From: Knoellia koreensis
Lineage (GTDB): Bacteria; Actinomycetota; Actinomycetes; Actinomycetales; Dermatophilaceae
Reading direction: 5' to 3'
DNA length: 64,000 nt
Assembly (NCBI RefSeq): GCF_013041615.1
Contig: NZ_JABEPQ010000004.1
Coordinates: 298,090 to 362,089 of the forward strand
The notes beneath the pieces were generated by a model, which had not been told where the DNA came from, did not search any database, and worked only from the letters and a program-made list of their open reading frames with translations. This document shows positions 37,873 to 46,473 of this stretch, piece by piece; within the stretch, counting starts at the first letter, position 1, and each line of letters begins with the position of its first letter. The translations under genes and the position numbers were made by a program.

Positions 37873-38529
37873 TCACAGCGTCCGTTCATCATGGATTTCG
37901 CCAGTCGCCAGGTCGACGACCGAGAAGGCTCGGTGCGGCGCGTCCGGGGACTGCTCGTCGAGGGTGTTGACGTCGGCGGTGAACGCCTCTGCTCGTTCAG
38001 CCCGGCAGGCTCGCTCGGTGTGCCGGATGTGGCGGCCCTTGGCCGGCCAGGCCTGGTGGCCCTCGTCGCAGTGGTTCCGCAGGCGGGCGCGCATCCGGTC
38101 GAGGAAGCCGGGCAGTGTCGAGCGGTGCCAGTCCTCGAGCAGGTCGCTGGTCAGGGCTGCGCCGGCGCGGCGGCGCTGGTCGGCCAGGACGGCGAGCTCG
38201 CGGACCAAGTGCGGGTGGTGGGGCCAGCACGGCGGGATGACCGCGGCGGCGTCCCAGACGTGCTCGTGGTTGACCCATTCGACGACGGCCTCGAGCCAGG
38301 CCCACACCTCGGCGCGGAGGTCGGGATGGCGGCAGGTGGCCGGGTCCCAGGGTCGCGGCAGCCGCGCCGGATCACCGAGGGCACGGATCTGCTGCTCGCT
38401 GCCATTGGCGAGGATGCCGAGCTCGCGGTAGGCGACCCGCATCAGCGGACCGACCTCAGGGAAGGGCCGGACGAGGGAGCGGCCGGGGTCGCCGGTGCCG
38501 TCGGTTGGGGTCGGCGGGTTCAGCGCCAT
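37873..38529 (-). CDS. DUF4913-type conjugative-element protein (218 aa)
   Basis: 218-aa soluble protein with a Trp-rich core (VWAWLEAVVEWVNHEHVWD...PPCWPHHPHLVRELAVL), matching my memory of DUF4913 proteins encoded beside VirD4-type coupling ATPases in actinobacterial plasmids and ICEs. ATG 38529 overlaps the coupling-protein stop by 10 bp, so they are co-translated. A role in substrate docking or relaxosome assembly is only inferred. Confidence 0.7.
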   Translation of the reverse strand: MALNPPTPTDGTGDPGRSLVRPFPEVGPLMRVAYRELGILANGSEQQIRALGDPARLPRPWDPATCRHPDLRAEVWAWLEAVVEWVNHEHVWDAAAVIPPCWPHHPHLVRELAVLADQRRRAGAALTSDLLEDWHRSTLPGFLDRMRARLRNHCDEGHQAWPAKGRHIRHTERACRAERAEAFTADVNTLDEQSPDAPHRAFSVVDLATGEIHDERTL

Positions 38530-40001
38530 GTCTCGGTGCTCTCGGGGGCGAGGCCTCGCCGGCGTGCCTCGGCCAGCGCGTCGGCAGCTCGAGCGGCCGG
38601 GGCGTGGGCGGTGCGGCGGGCGGTGGCCAGCTGCTCGCGGGCGCGGGCTTGGTCGCGCAGGAGGCGCCGGCCGTCCTTGCCGTCGATGCAGCGGCTCAGG
38701 CGGGCGATGATCGGTCGGCCGTTCTCGGCGACGACCAGGGCGTGACGGTCGGGGATCTGGCGGATCTCCTCCGGACGCAGGATCGGGATGTCCTCGCCGG
38801 AGGTGGACCGCCCGCCCCGGCTGCCGCCGCTGCCGCTCTGCCAGGTGGTGCGCCTGACGCGGGTGGTGCCGACGAGGTCGGAGACCTCCTGGTTGAACGC
38901 GACGTCCTTGGAGCCGCCGAAGATGACCAGCACGTTGCTCAGGCCGAACAGGGCCCTGGCTTCCTGCTCGCCGAAGATCGCGGCCAGCTGCCGCCACGTC
39001 TGCGCGGCGTAGATGAAAGAGATGCCGAGCGCGCGCTCGTTCGCCATCCGGGTGCGCAGCGTCGGCAGCGGCGCGGTCGAGGGCAGCTCGTCCAGACAGG
39101 CGAGCATCGGCGGGCAGAGCCGCCCCCACGGGGACCGGTTCGCCAGGGCGAGGGCGGTGTCGAGGACGTGCTCCGCCAGCGCCGTCATCAGCGGGGACGC
39201 GGACGCGTAGGGGTCCTCCCGGCCGAGCAGGTAGATCGTGCCGCGGGCCTCGATCAGCTTCGCGATGTCGGTGGCCGGGAGACCCGGCCGGGGCACGCAG
39301 CGGCGGCGGATGTCCTCCTGGAAGAACAGGCTCATCGCCTGCTGGACGGTGGTGATCGTGTTCCCGGCGGTCCGGTCGTCGCCGTGCAGGGCGCCGTGGA
39401 GCAGGCCGTGCCAGAACGGTGCCGCGTGTGGGTGCGCGCGCAGGATCTCCGACGGCTGCGCGGCGGCGTGCGGGTTGGCGACCCAGCGCAGCACGTCCTC
39501 GAGGGTGCGGCCGGTCAGGGCTGCGGCGTGGAAGTAGGCCTGCAGCACCTTCGCGGCCTCGGCCGCGTAGAAGCGGGCCGCGTCGTCGCCCTGGCCGACC
39601 TGCACGGCGCCCTTGACCGTGCCGGCGGTGAACGCCTTCGCGCGCCGCTCGGCGACCATCGGATCCACGCACCCGTCGATCGGGTCCCACACCAGCTCCG
39701 GCACCCCGGGCGCGAGGCCGAACGGGTCGAGCACCACGCACGGCCGGCCGTCACCGGAGCGGTCAGCGAGGGTCAGGAGCAGGTCGTCGAGCTTCGTGAG
39801 GGTGACCAGCGCAGCGCCGGGCGCGGCGAGCAGCGCGGGGGTGAGCAGGTCGAGAGTCTTGCCCGAGCCCTGCGGTCCAATCACGCCTGCGGTGCGATCC
39901 CACGGCACCCACAGGTCACCACCGCGCGGCTCGTGAGCCCGACCAAGCGGCCAGCCGATCGCGGCCGGGTCGACGCGCCGGACCAGGGTGACGGTCTTCA
40001 T
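38520..40001 (-). CDS. VirD4/TraG-type conjugation coupling ATPase (soluble part)
   Basis: 493-aa AAA+-like ATPase that hands the relaxase-DNA complex to the secretion channel. Walker A VIGPQGSGKTLDLLTP (about residue 40), Walker B ML.CLDELPSTAPL, followed by ISFIYAAQTWRQL and a conserved RRTTW segment. No membrane helices: these are encoded by the overlapping upstream gene (ATGA at 39998-40001), so VirD4 appears split in two polypeptides. C-terminal tail Arg/Ala-rich. Confidence 0.88.
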   Translation of the reverse strand: MKTVTLVRRVDPAAIGWPLGRAHEPRGGDLWVPWDRTAGVIGPQGSGKTLDLLTPALLAAPGAALVTLTKLDDLLLTLADRSGDGRPCVVLDPFGLAPGVPELVWDPIDGCVDPMVAERRAKAFTAGTVKGAVQVGQGDDAARFYAAEAAKVLQAYFHAAALTGRTLEDVLRWVANPHAAAQPSEILRAHPHAAPFWHGLLHGALHGDDRTAGNTITTVQQAMSLFFQEDIRRRCVPRPGLPATDIAKLIEARGTIYLLGREDPYASASPLMTALAEHVLDTALALANRSPWGRLCPPMLACLDELPSTAPLPTLRTRMANERALGISFIYAAQTWRQLAAIFGEQEARALFGLSNVLVIFGGSKDVAFNQEVSDLVGTTRVRRTTWQSGSGGSRGGRSTSGEDIPILRPEEIRQIPDRHALVVAENGRPIIARLSRCIDGKDGRRLLRDQARAREQLATARRTAHAPAARAADALAEARRRGLAPESTETWR

Positions 40002-40456
40002 GCCTGCCCCCGACCCTTGCCGTACAGGTCGGGGCGCACGATCGCCGCGTGACGGCGCAGCCGGGACCAGCCGAGCAGACGCTCAGCCTCCACTCGGGTC
40101 GCCACGCCCTGCACCCTCGAGGGGCCCCAGAGTCGAAGGCCGGCCCTGATCCCGGCGACGACCAGCCCGAGGATGGCCAGCTCGACGGCGGCGATGCACA
40201 CCCACAGCACGATGGCCGGCGCGACCATTGGGTGCGTCGCCGTCAAGCCAGCACCGGCGTCACCCTCAAGGAGACCGGGGAGGCTCGTGAACAAGTCCGC
40301 CCGGTCCGGGAACTCCCACCAGCCGACGCTGAGCAGGTTGGCGATCCCGCGGCCGACGTGGGCGCCCACCACGAAGAGGAGAAGCGATCCGACCACGATC
40401 GCGAGCGGCACCTCCCACGGGGTGGGGTGAGGATCGTGTCGACGAGCGCGCTGCAT
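39998..40456 (-). CDS. Membrane subunit of split VirD4 coupling protein
   Basis: 152 aa with two predicted membrane helices (LAIVVGSLLLFVVGAHVG and VLWVCIAAVELAILGLVVAG) separated by about 50 extracytoplasmic residues, and a cytoplasmic tail; this is the topology of the VirD4 N-terminal domain. ATG 40456 has GGGAG eight bases upstream; ATG 40474 is an alternative with GGGGGAG close by. Overlaps the ATPase gene by four bases. Confidence 0.75.
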   Translation of the reverse strand: MQRARRHDPHPTPWEVPLAIVVGSLLLFVVGAHVGRGIANLLSVGWWEFPDRADLFTSLPGLLEGDAGAGLTATHPMVAPAIVLWVCIAAVELAILGLVVAGIRAGLRLWGPSRVQGVATRVEAERLLGWSRLRRHAAIVRPDLYGKGRGQA

Positions 40457-40601
40457 GGCCAAACTCCCTTCCATTCTTCTCCCCCGAAGGGGCGGCAGGC
40501 GCGGCCACGGTCACCCGATGAGCGAGCAAAGCAGGCCTGTCACCGGCAGGGCCACACTCAGCGATGCGCTCGATACGAGGTGCCGGAGGGCGAAGCGGGG
40601 C

Positions 40602-40889
40602 CTACCGTGCGGGTCGCAGCAGCGCTCCATCCAGCCACTGCGTCACGACCACGGGGCTGCCCTGGTCGTCCACGACATACGTCACGAGAGCCGACCACCC
40701 CGCGCTCCGCCTACGCCACTCGATCACCAGCCCGGCATGAACGGCCTCATCGCCGGTGGCGCTGTCCACCCAGCAGTGCCTGGCACGCTGGACTTGGCCC
40801 GGGGCCTTGGGCAGGGCTCCGGGCCCAGCAACGGGCCGATCCTTCAGGGGCATCCCTCCCCCGGACGGAGGTGTCATGCCGCCGGTCAT
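40602..40889 (-). CDS. Small conjugative-element protein (95 aa)
   Basis: 95 aa; Gly/Pro-rich first 30 residues, then a compact domain with RHCWVDSATGDEAVHAGLVI, RRRSAGWSALVTYVV and TQWLDGALLRPA. Such beta-rich small proteins accompany VirD4 genes in related elements (recalled). The start is uncertain between ATG 40889 and ATG 40877, because the GGAGG sits directly before the first. Function unknown. Confidence 0.55.
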   Translation of the reverse strand: MTGGMTPPSGGGMPLKDRPVAGPGALPKAPGQVQRARHCWVDSATGDEAVHAGLVIEWRRRSAGWSALVTYVVDDQGSPVVVTQWLDGALLRPAR

Positions 40890-41136
40890 CCCTCCATGGT
40901 GCCACGGACCAGAACACCTGTTCGAACTCACCGTGGACGCCGGCGACACGCGCTCCGTCGCGCCATCAGGTCGCGGGTCGCCCCGTAGGCTAACCGCAGC
41001 GCCGCAACGACACCCCCCTGAGTCCAGCGGCGCATGACCGGCCCTCGTCGCCCCCCCCCGATACGAGGGCCGGTCCCACTTCCCCGCCTGTGCAAAGGGA
41101 ACCGGGCCGACAGGCCGCGTAGTCCAGGACGTCGCC

Positions 41137-41422
41137 GTGCCCATCGAACCCGAGCCCTTCGAAGAGGGCCTGCCCCACCGCTTCTTCACCCTCAAGCAGG
41201 TCGCGGCGATGCTCGCCACCAGCGAAGCGCAGGTGTACGCATTTGGTGCGGGCCGGCGACCTTCCCGCCATCAAGATCGGCGGCCGTGGCCAGTGGCGCG
41301 TCGAGAACCGGGAGCTCGACCAGTGGCTCCAGGCGCACTACCGCAAGACGCGCTCCGTCGACGAGGACGCCTTTGTCCCCGACGATGACCCCGATACAAG
41401 CCGCGACCATCACAGGCGTTGA
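41137..41422 (+). pseudogene. Excisionase-like (AlpA/BldC-type) HTH gene with frameshift
   Basis: GTG 41137 begins MPIEPEPFEEGLPHRFFTLKQVAAMLATSEAQVY, a MerR/AlpA-type winged-helix start. At the TTT of 41242-41244 one extra base shifts the frame; from 41243 the next frame continues LVRAGDLPAIKIGGRGQWRV and ENRELDQWLQAHYRKTRS to a stop at 41420. Joined, the protein would be about 95 aa and a textbook excisionase or directionality-type regulator. As it stands, translation ends in noise at 41388. It may regulate or aid excision of the element; no integrase gene was found nearby. Confidence 0.75.
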
Positions 41423-41711
41423 ACAGGGAGAACTGACGCAGACGGTCCCTTTCGAAACCTTGGGGCTGTCACGACGAGGTGAGATCCCGCGCGATCGAAG
41501 CGCGGAACTGAGCCACGATCCACCGGTGGGAGGCTGGAGAGCAGCCCGACCGGCTTGGTGGCCGACGCTCGGGTAGAGCGTGGGTGATCGCCGGCCTCGC
41601 TGCCGGGTGACCGCGGTGGGTGTCGTTCGTGCGGTCGCTAGCAGGTGTGGGTGAGCAGGGCCTGGCGGGCGCTGCCGTTTTGAGCCCGCAGTCGAGCGTG
41701 TCGACGACGCC
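41423..41711. other. Non-coding gap before IS21
   Basis: About 290 bp between the HTH pseudogene and the IS21 end. No reading frame with coding character and no att-like repeat of the right-hand flank were found. Confidence 0.4.
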
Positions 41712-41792
41712 TGAAAACTGACCCCGTATCGACGGTCGAAAACTGACCCCCTGCAGAGACCCTGTCCTCAGCTTCGAGGCAGGGAGGCAGGA

Positions 41793-43076
41793 GTGTTGTC
41801 AGTGGAGGACTGGGCAGAGATCCGTAGGTTGCACCGGGCTGAGGGGATGCCGATCAAGGTGATCGCCAGGACGTTGGGCATCGCCCGGAACACGGTGCGT
41901 GCCGCGCTTGCGGCGGACGGGCCGCCGAGGTACGAGCGGACCCCGACGGGGTCGGCGGTGGACGCGTTCGAGCCGCGGATCCGTGAGCAGCTGCGGGCGG
42001 TGCCGACGATGCCGGCCACGGTGATCGCCGAACGGGTCGGCTGGACCCGGGGGTTGACGGTGTTCACGGAGCGGGTCCGGGAGCTGCGCCCGGCCTACCT
42101 GCCGCCGGACCCGGCCTCACGCACCATGTATGAGGCGGGTGAGCTGGCCCAGTTCGACTTCTGGTTCCCGCCGATCGAGCTGCCGGTCGGCTACGGGCAG
42201 TCCCGCCCGCCGAAGCAGCTGCCGGTGATGACGACGGTGTCCGGGTACTCCCGGTTCGCCGGCGCGACACTGATCCCGTCACGGGAAGCGCCGGACCTGT
42301 ACGCCGGCTGGTGGCGGCTGCTGTCCGAGCAGCTGCTCGCGGTTCCGAGGACGCTGGTGTGGGACGGGGAGGGCGCGGTCGGGCGGTGGCGGGCGCGGGC
42401 GCCGGAGCTGACCGGGGCCTGCCAGGGGTTCCGCGGGGTGCTCGGGGCGGCGGTGTACATCTGCAAGCCGGCCGACCCGGAGGCCAAGGGCATGCTGGAG
42501 CGGTTCCACGACTACCTCGAGCGCTCCTTCCTGCCCGGCCGGACCTTCACCGGCCCGACCGACTTCAACACCCAGCTCGCGGGGTTCCTGCTCAAGGCCA
42601 ACGCGCGCCGGATGCGGGTGCTCGGCTGCCGCCCGGACGACCGGGTCGGCGCGGACCGGGCGGCGATGCTGGCGCTGCCGCCGGTTCCTCCCGAGGTCGG
42701 CTGGCGGGCCACGACCCGGCTGCCGCGGGACCACTACATCCGGCTCGACTCGAACGACTACTCGGTCCACCCGTCGGTGATCGGGCGCCGGGTGGAGGTC
42801 CACGCCGACCTGCAGCGGGTGTGGGTCACCTGCGAGGGGACGGTGGTGGCCGACCACGCCCGGGTGTGGGCCTGGCACCAGACGATCACCGACTTCGAGC
42901 ACGCCGTCGCCGCGAAGCTGCTGCGCCGAGGACGCGCGGACCTGCTGCGCCCCATCCCCGAGCTCCCCACCGGGCAGCAGGTCGAGGTCCGCTCCCTCGA
43001 CACGTACGACGCCGCGTTCGGCCTCGACGACCAGCTGGACGAGCTCGACGGGCAGCTGGATGGGACGGTCGGCTGA
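41793..43076 (+). CDS. istA: IS21-family transposase IstA
   Basis: 427-aa DDE transposase. N-terminal HTH (IKVIARTLGIARNTVRAAL), catalytic residues in AQFDFWFPP (D), LVWDGEGAVGR (D) and EAKGMLERFHDYLE (E), then a C-terminal beta domain (YIRLDSNDYSVHP). GTG 41793 has GGGAGG five bases upstream. Its stop overlaps the istB start (TGATG), so the two are coupled. Confidence 0.95.
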   Translation: MLSVEDWAEIRRLHRAEGMPIKVIARTLGIARNTVRAALAADGPPRYERTPTGSAVDAFEPRIREQLRAVPTMPATVIAERVGWTRGLTVFTERVRELRPAYLPPDPASRTMYEAGELAQFDFWFPPIELPVGYGQSRPPKQLPVMTTVSGYSRFAGATLIPSREAPDLYAGWWRLLSEQLLAVPRTLVWDGEGAVGRWRARAPELTGACQGFRGVLGAAVYICKPADPEAKGMLERFHDYLERSFLPGRTFTGPTDFNTQLAGFLLKANARRMRVLGCRPDDRVGADRAAMLALPPVPPEVGWRATTRLPRDHYIRLDSNDYSVHPSVIGRRVEVHADLQRVWVTCEGTVVADHARVWAWHQTITDFEHAVAAKLLRRGRADLLRPIPELPTGQQVEVRSLDTYDAAFGLDDQLDELDGQLDGTVG

Positions 43077-43879
43077 TGGCCACCACGACGACGAGCCCCC
43101 GGCAGGGCCGGGACGTGTCCTCGGAGCTGGAGTTCCTGACCCGCGCGTTGAAGGCGCCCACGCTGCGCGAGTCGATCGACCGGCTCGCCCAACGCGCCCG
43201 CGACGAGGCGTGGACCCACGAGGAGTTCCTCGCCGCGTGCCTGCAACGCGAGGTCGCCGCCCGCGAGGCCCACGGCGGCGAGGGACGGATCCGGGCCGCC
43301 CGGTTCCCGGCCCGCAAGTCCCTCGAGGACTTCGACTACGACCACGCCCGCGGCCTGAAACGAGAGACCATCGCCCACCTGGGCACCCTCGACTTCGTCG
43401 CCGCCAAGGAGAACGTCGTCCTGCTCGGACCGCCCGGCACCGGCAAGACCCACCTCGCGACCGGCCTGGCGGTGCGGGCCTGCCAGGCCGGGCACCGGGT
43501 CCAGTTCGCCACCGCCTCCCAATGGATCGACCGACTCGCCGACGCCCACCACGCCGGGAAGCTCCAGGACGAGCTGCGCCGCCTCGTCAGATACCCCGTG
43601 CTGGTCATCGACGAGGTCGGCTACATCCCCTTCGAACCCGAAGCCGCCAACCTGTTCTTCCAGCTCGTCTCCTCCCGCTACGAACGAGCCAGCCTGATCG
43701 TCACCAGCAACAAGACCTTCGCCCGCTGGGGCGAGGTCTTCGGCGACGACACCGTCGCCGCCGCCATGATCGACCGCCTCGTCCACCACGCCGAAGTCAT
43801 CGCCCTCAAGGGCGACTCCTACCGGCTCAAGAACCGAGACCTCGGCCGCGTCCCCGCGGCCGTCACCGAAGAGAACTAG
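43076..43879 (+). CDS. istB: IS21-family helper ATPase IstB
   Basis: 267-aa DnaA/DnaC-like AAA+ ATPase that chooses the target and activates IstA. Walker A LLGPPGTGKTHLA, Walker B VLVIDEVGYIPF, sensor region LIVTSNKTFARWGEVFGDD and VHHAEVIALKGDSYRLK at the end. Complete; 34 bp after its stop the right terminal repeat ends the element. Confidence 0.95.
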   Translation: MATTTTSPRQGRDVSSELEFLTRALKAPTLRESIDRLAQRARDEAWTHEEFLAACLQREVAAREAHGGEGRIRAARFPARKSLEDFDYDHARGLKRETIAHLGTLDFVAAKENVVLLGPPGTGKTHLATGLAVRACQAGHRVQFATASQWIDRLADAHHAGKLQDELRRLVRYPVLVIDEVGYIPFEPEAANLFFQLVSSRYERASLIVTSNKTFARWGEVFGDDTVAAAMIDRLVHHAEVIALKGDSYRLKNRDLGRVPAAVTEEN

Positions 43880-43926
43880 AACCCCAGGGGGTCAACTTTC
43901 AACCGACGACTGGGGGTCAGTTTTCA

Positions 43927-44340
43927 GCCGCCGTTGACAGAGCGTGAACCGTGAGTCCACGCGCTCTGCGGGGCCAGCCCTGGGCAGGCGCAAGGTGATG
44001 ACGCGCACGGAGGACGCGACTCGGCCAAGAACCGCGATCCACTTGCGGCGGATCGTCGCGGTCGCTCGACGGGTGGGTCCGGGCGGTCTCCCGGTGTCGT
44101 GGCTGGCTGAGCACGTGGAAGCCACGCAGCGTGTCGTCACTGGACCTCCTCGACCCTGTGCTCGAAGAAGATGTGGGCGACGGAAGGGGTGCGGTTTCCG
44201 CGCCGCCTTGAAGCGCTCTGGGCGGCCCAACCGCAGGACGCTGGAGGGGTTGGACTTCCTCCAATCCGACATCTACAGCTGGGTGCGCGAACCGTGATCG
44301 TCTTACTCAGTGCTGGTCATGGGATTGGTTCATGTCGTTG
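43927..44340. other. Stretch right of IS21 without a clear gene
   Basis: A plus-strand frame from about 43998 has a coding-like first 45 codons (IHLRRIVAVARRVGPGGLPV, then VSWLAEHVEATQRVV), reminiscent of a winged-helix regulator start, but it loses sense after about 44150. It may be a gene remnant cut by the IS21 insertion. Nothing else recognised. Confidence 0.35.
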
Positions 44341-45078
44341 TCATCCCATTTGGATGGCGGCCAGGGCGGCATCGGCGGCACGTCGCCCTTCGTCGATGAT
44401 CCTGGGGACGTCGCTGCGTGACCATTTCGAGAGCTGCCCCAGCTGTGGCTCGATGATCAGAGTCTCGACATCGGGTGGCGGCGCGACTTCCGGGGCCGCG
44501 GCGGGGCGTCTCGTGGCTGCCCGCTTGGGACCACCGTACAGGCGAACGGCGATCACGACGTCGGCGCCTAGGTCGCGGGCGGGTCTGATGGGTAGGTTGT
44601 CGGTCAAGCCGCCGTCGACCAGGAGGCGACCCTCCCAGGCGACCGGTGGGAACAGCCCAGGGACGGCGATGCTTGCTCGTAGGGCCAGGTCGAGTGGGCC
44701 GTGGGAGAGCACCACGGATGCCCGGGTGCGCAGGTCGGTGGCGACAGCCGCGAACCGGCGGGGCAGGTCCTCGATCCTCGGCTCGTGGCCCAGCAGGGCC
44801 ACCGAGGAGGAAAGCACGGAGCTGTCAAGGAGCGCCAAGCGGGGTGCGACGGTGAACTGACCGAAGGTGGCCCATGTGGCCGTGCGGATCTTCTCCTCGA
44901 TGAGGTCCAGGGGCAGGCCGGCCGCGAATGCGGCGCCGACGAGAGCACCGGCGCTCGTCCCTGTGATGATCTCCGGTCGGATGTCGTGGTCGGCGAGGGC
45001 ATGCAGGACACCGATGTGGGCAGCGCCGAGCGCGGCACCCCCACCGAGGGCGAGACCGAATCGCGGGCTGGATGTCAT
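44341..45078 (-). CDS. Patatin-like phospholipase (RssA type)
   Basis: 245-aa cytosolic lipid acyl hydrolase of the patatin family. Oxyanion hole ALGGGAALGAAHIGVL, nucleophile elbow GTSAG (Ser about residue 42) and catalytic Asp in LLVDGGLTDNLPI. ATG 45078 overlaps the stop of the upstream tetR (ATGA), so the TetR protein probably controls it. Substrate unknown; phospholipids or other esters. Confidence 0.88.
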   Translation of the reverse strand: MTSSPRFGLALGGGAALGAAHIGVLHALADHDIRPEIITGTSAGALVGAAFAAGLPLDLIEEKIRTATWATFGQFTVAPRLALLDSSVLSSSVALLGHEPRIEDLPRRFAAVATDLRTRASVVLSHGPLDLALRASIAVPGLFPPVAWEGRLLVDGGLTDNLPIRPARDLGADVVIAVRLYGGPKRAATRRPAAAPEVAPPPDVETLIIEPQLGQLSKWSRSDVPRIIDEGRRAADAALAAIQMG

Positions 45079-45695
45079 GCAGGAGACTCCGTGCTGGTCG
45101 GGCACCCTCGGCGGGCGGCTGTCGGAACGATGTGGCTCGGGCTGAGCGCGTCGAGCAGCAGCCCGAGGTAGCGGCGGCGTGCTGGTGGGTCGAGGCGCGT
45201 GCTTCCGAAGGCGGTGGCGACCAAGGCGATGAGAACGGGGAGGTCTTCAGGGGTGATGTCTTCGCGGATGTTGCCCGCTTCCTGGCTGGCGCGCAGGATC
45301 GGGGCCATCGTCTCCATTCGCGGGCGAAGCAGGTCCCCGGTCACCTCGGTCATCCGGCTCATGGCGGCGACGAGACCTGGTTCGTGCGCCACCACGTCGC
45401 TGATCCGTTCGGCGACGTCGAGTAGCGCCTCCCGTGATACGCCGTTGCGCCCGAGGGTCGATAGTGCCGGTTCAATCTCGGTGGCGAACACGTGCGCGTA
45501 CACAGCGGAGGCCAAGGACTCTCGGCTCGGAAAGTGCCGATAGAGCGTCGCGACCCCGACGCCAGCCTCTCGGGCGATGCGGCTGAGCGGTCCAGTGCCG
45601 TCGCCGGTGGCGAACAGGCGGCGTGCCGCCTCCACGATCCGTGCGACGTTCGACACGGCGTCCGAGCGCCTGGACGCCAGCTTCGGGGTGGCCAC
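45075..45695 (-). CDS. TetR-family regulator linked to patatin
   Basis: 206 aa. TetR HTH near residues 35-60 (LSRIAREAGVGVATLYRHFPS), C-terminal ligand domain starting around residue 90. The ribosome site GGGAGG lies directly against ATG 45701 but six bases from GTG 45695, so the GTG (two codons in) is the likelier start. Forms an operon with the patatin gene; probable autoregulation through the palindrome 45730-45743. Confidence 0.85.
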   Translation of the reverse strand: MATPKLASRRSDAVSNVARIVEAARRLFATGDGTGPLSRIAREAGVGVATLYRHFPSRESLASAVYAHVFATEIEPALSTLGRNGVSREALLDVAERISDVVAHEPGLVAAMSRMTEVTGDLLRPRMETMAPILRASQEAGNIREDITPEDLPVLIALVATAFGSTRLDPPARRRYLGLLLDALSPSHIVPTAARRGCPTSTESPA

Positions 45696-45729
45696 ACGCA
45701 TCCTCCCATCGCAGACATGACATCTAACC

Positions 45730-45743
45730 GAGAGAATACTCTC
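45730..45743. promoter_or_regulatory. Palindromic operator between divergent tetR genes
   Basis: GAGAG-aata-CTCTC, perfect 5-bp arms, 35 bp upstream of the minus-strand tetR and 92 bp from the plus-strand tetR. Likely site for one of the two regulators; arms are short, so the true site may extend. Confidence 0.45.
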
Positions 45744-45834
45744 ACTTGTGTCCGAAGTGGCCTCTTCGGCGACCGAGCCCTGTTGCCCGTTGGGTCATTT
45801 TGCCTTTAGGGCATTGAACCGCCAGACTGCTGGT

Positions 45835-46440
45835 GTGACGCGATCCGGGTTGCGGGACATCAAGCGTGAGGCGACCGCACAGGCGCTCGCCGAGGCCGCG
45901 TTCGACCTGGCAAGGGCGCGCGGTCTGGACGGTTTCGTGATCGACGATGTCGCAGAGCGGGCTGGGTACTCACGGCGCACGTTCGCCAACCACTACTCCT
46001 GCAAGGAGGCGGCGATCGCCTGGGTGGCGTACTCGGGCATCGAGGCCGCGGGGGACGCCCTGGAGGACGTCTCGGGTGATGTCCCGTTGCTCGACGCGAT
46101 CCTTGCCGTGCTGCAGCTGCAGCTGACGACGGAGACTCTCTCGCGGATGCGGGAGGTCATCAGGCTCTCCCGAGAGTTCCCGTCACTCGAGCCGTATGTC
46201 CACCACGTCCAGCACCGGATGCGGCTGGAGGCTGAGCAGCGGCTGCGCACGGTCGCGGCCGATCGATACCCGACGACCTACGTCTCACTGCTCTTCGGCG
46301 CGCTCTACGGCATGGTCTCGTCGGCGCTCGAGGGGTTGGTCGACGTCCGTCTCCCTGGGGACACGTCATCGAGCAACGGGTCGATGGAGTTCGACCAGTT
46401 CCTCGAGGTCGCCTTCCAGCATCTTCGTACCGGCTTCTGA
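45835..46440 (+). CDS. TetR-family regulator upstream of MMPL exporter
   Basis: 201 aa with HTH VIDDVAERAGYSRRTFANHY (residues about 40-60) and a helical C-terminal domain. GTG 45835 puts the HTH at the expected distance from the N-terminus; the frame is open upstream but reads as noise. No ribosome site, so possibly leaderless. Ends 33 bp before the MMPL gene on the same strand: a classic regulator-exporter pair. Confidence 0.85.
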   Translation: MTRSGLRDIKREATAQALAEAAFDLARARGLDGFVIDDVAERAGYSRRTFANHYSCKEAAIAWVAYSGIEAAGDALEDVSGDVPLLDAILAVLQLQLTTETLSRMREVIRLSREFPSLEPYVHHVQHRMRLEAEQRLRTVAADRYPTTYVSLLFGALYGMVSSALEGLVDVRLPGDTSSSNGSMEFDQFLEVAFQHLRTGF

Positions 46441-46473
46441 CCCGCGCACACTTCACCTTCTGAGGAGAACCGC

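Larger units (their letters stand above)
41712..43926 (+). mobile_element. IS21-family insertion sequence, apparently complete
   Basis: istA-istB operon bounded by inverted ends: left TGAAAACTGACCCC (41712-41725), right GGGGTCAGTTTTCA (43913-43926). Each end has a second internal copy exactly 25 bp inward (GAAAACTGACCCC at 41738-41750; GGGGTCAACTTTC at 43888-43900), the multiple-terminal-repeat layout typical of IS21. Ends in TG...CA. No clear target duplication is seen in the flanks, so rearrangement after insertion is possible. Confidence 0.9.
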
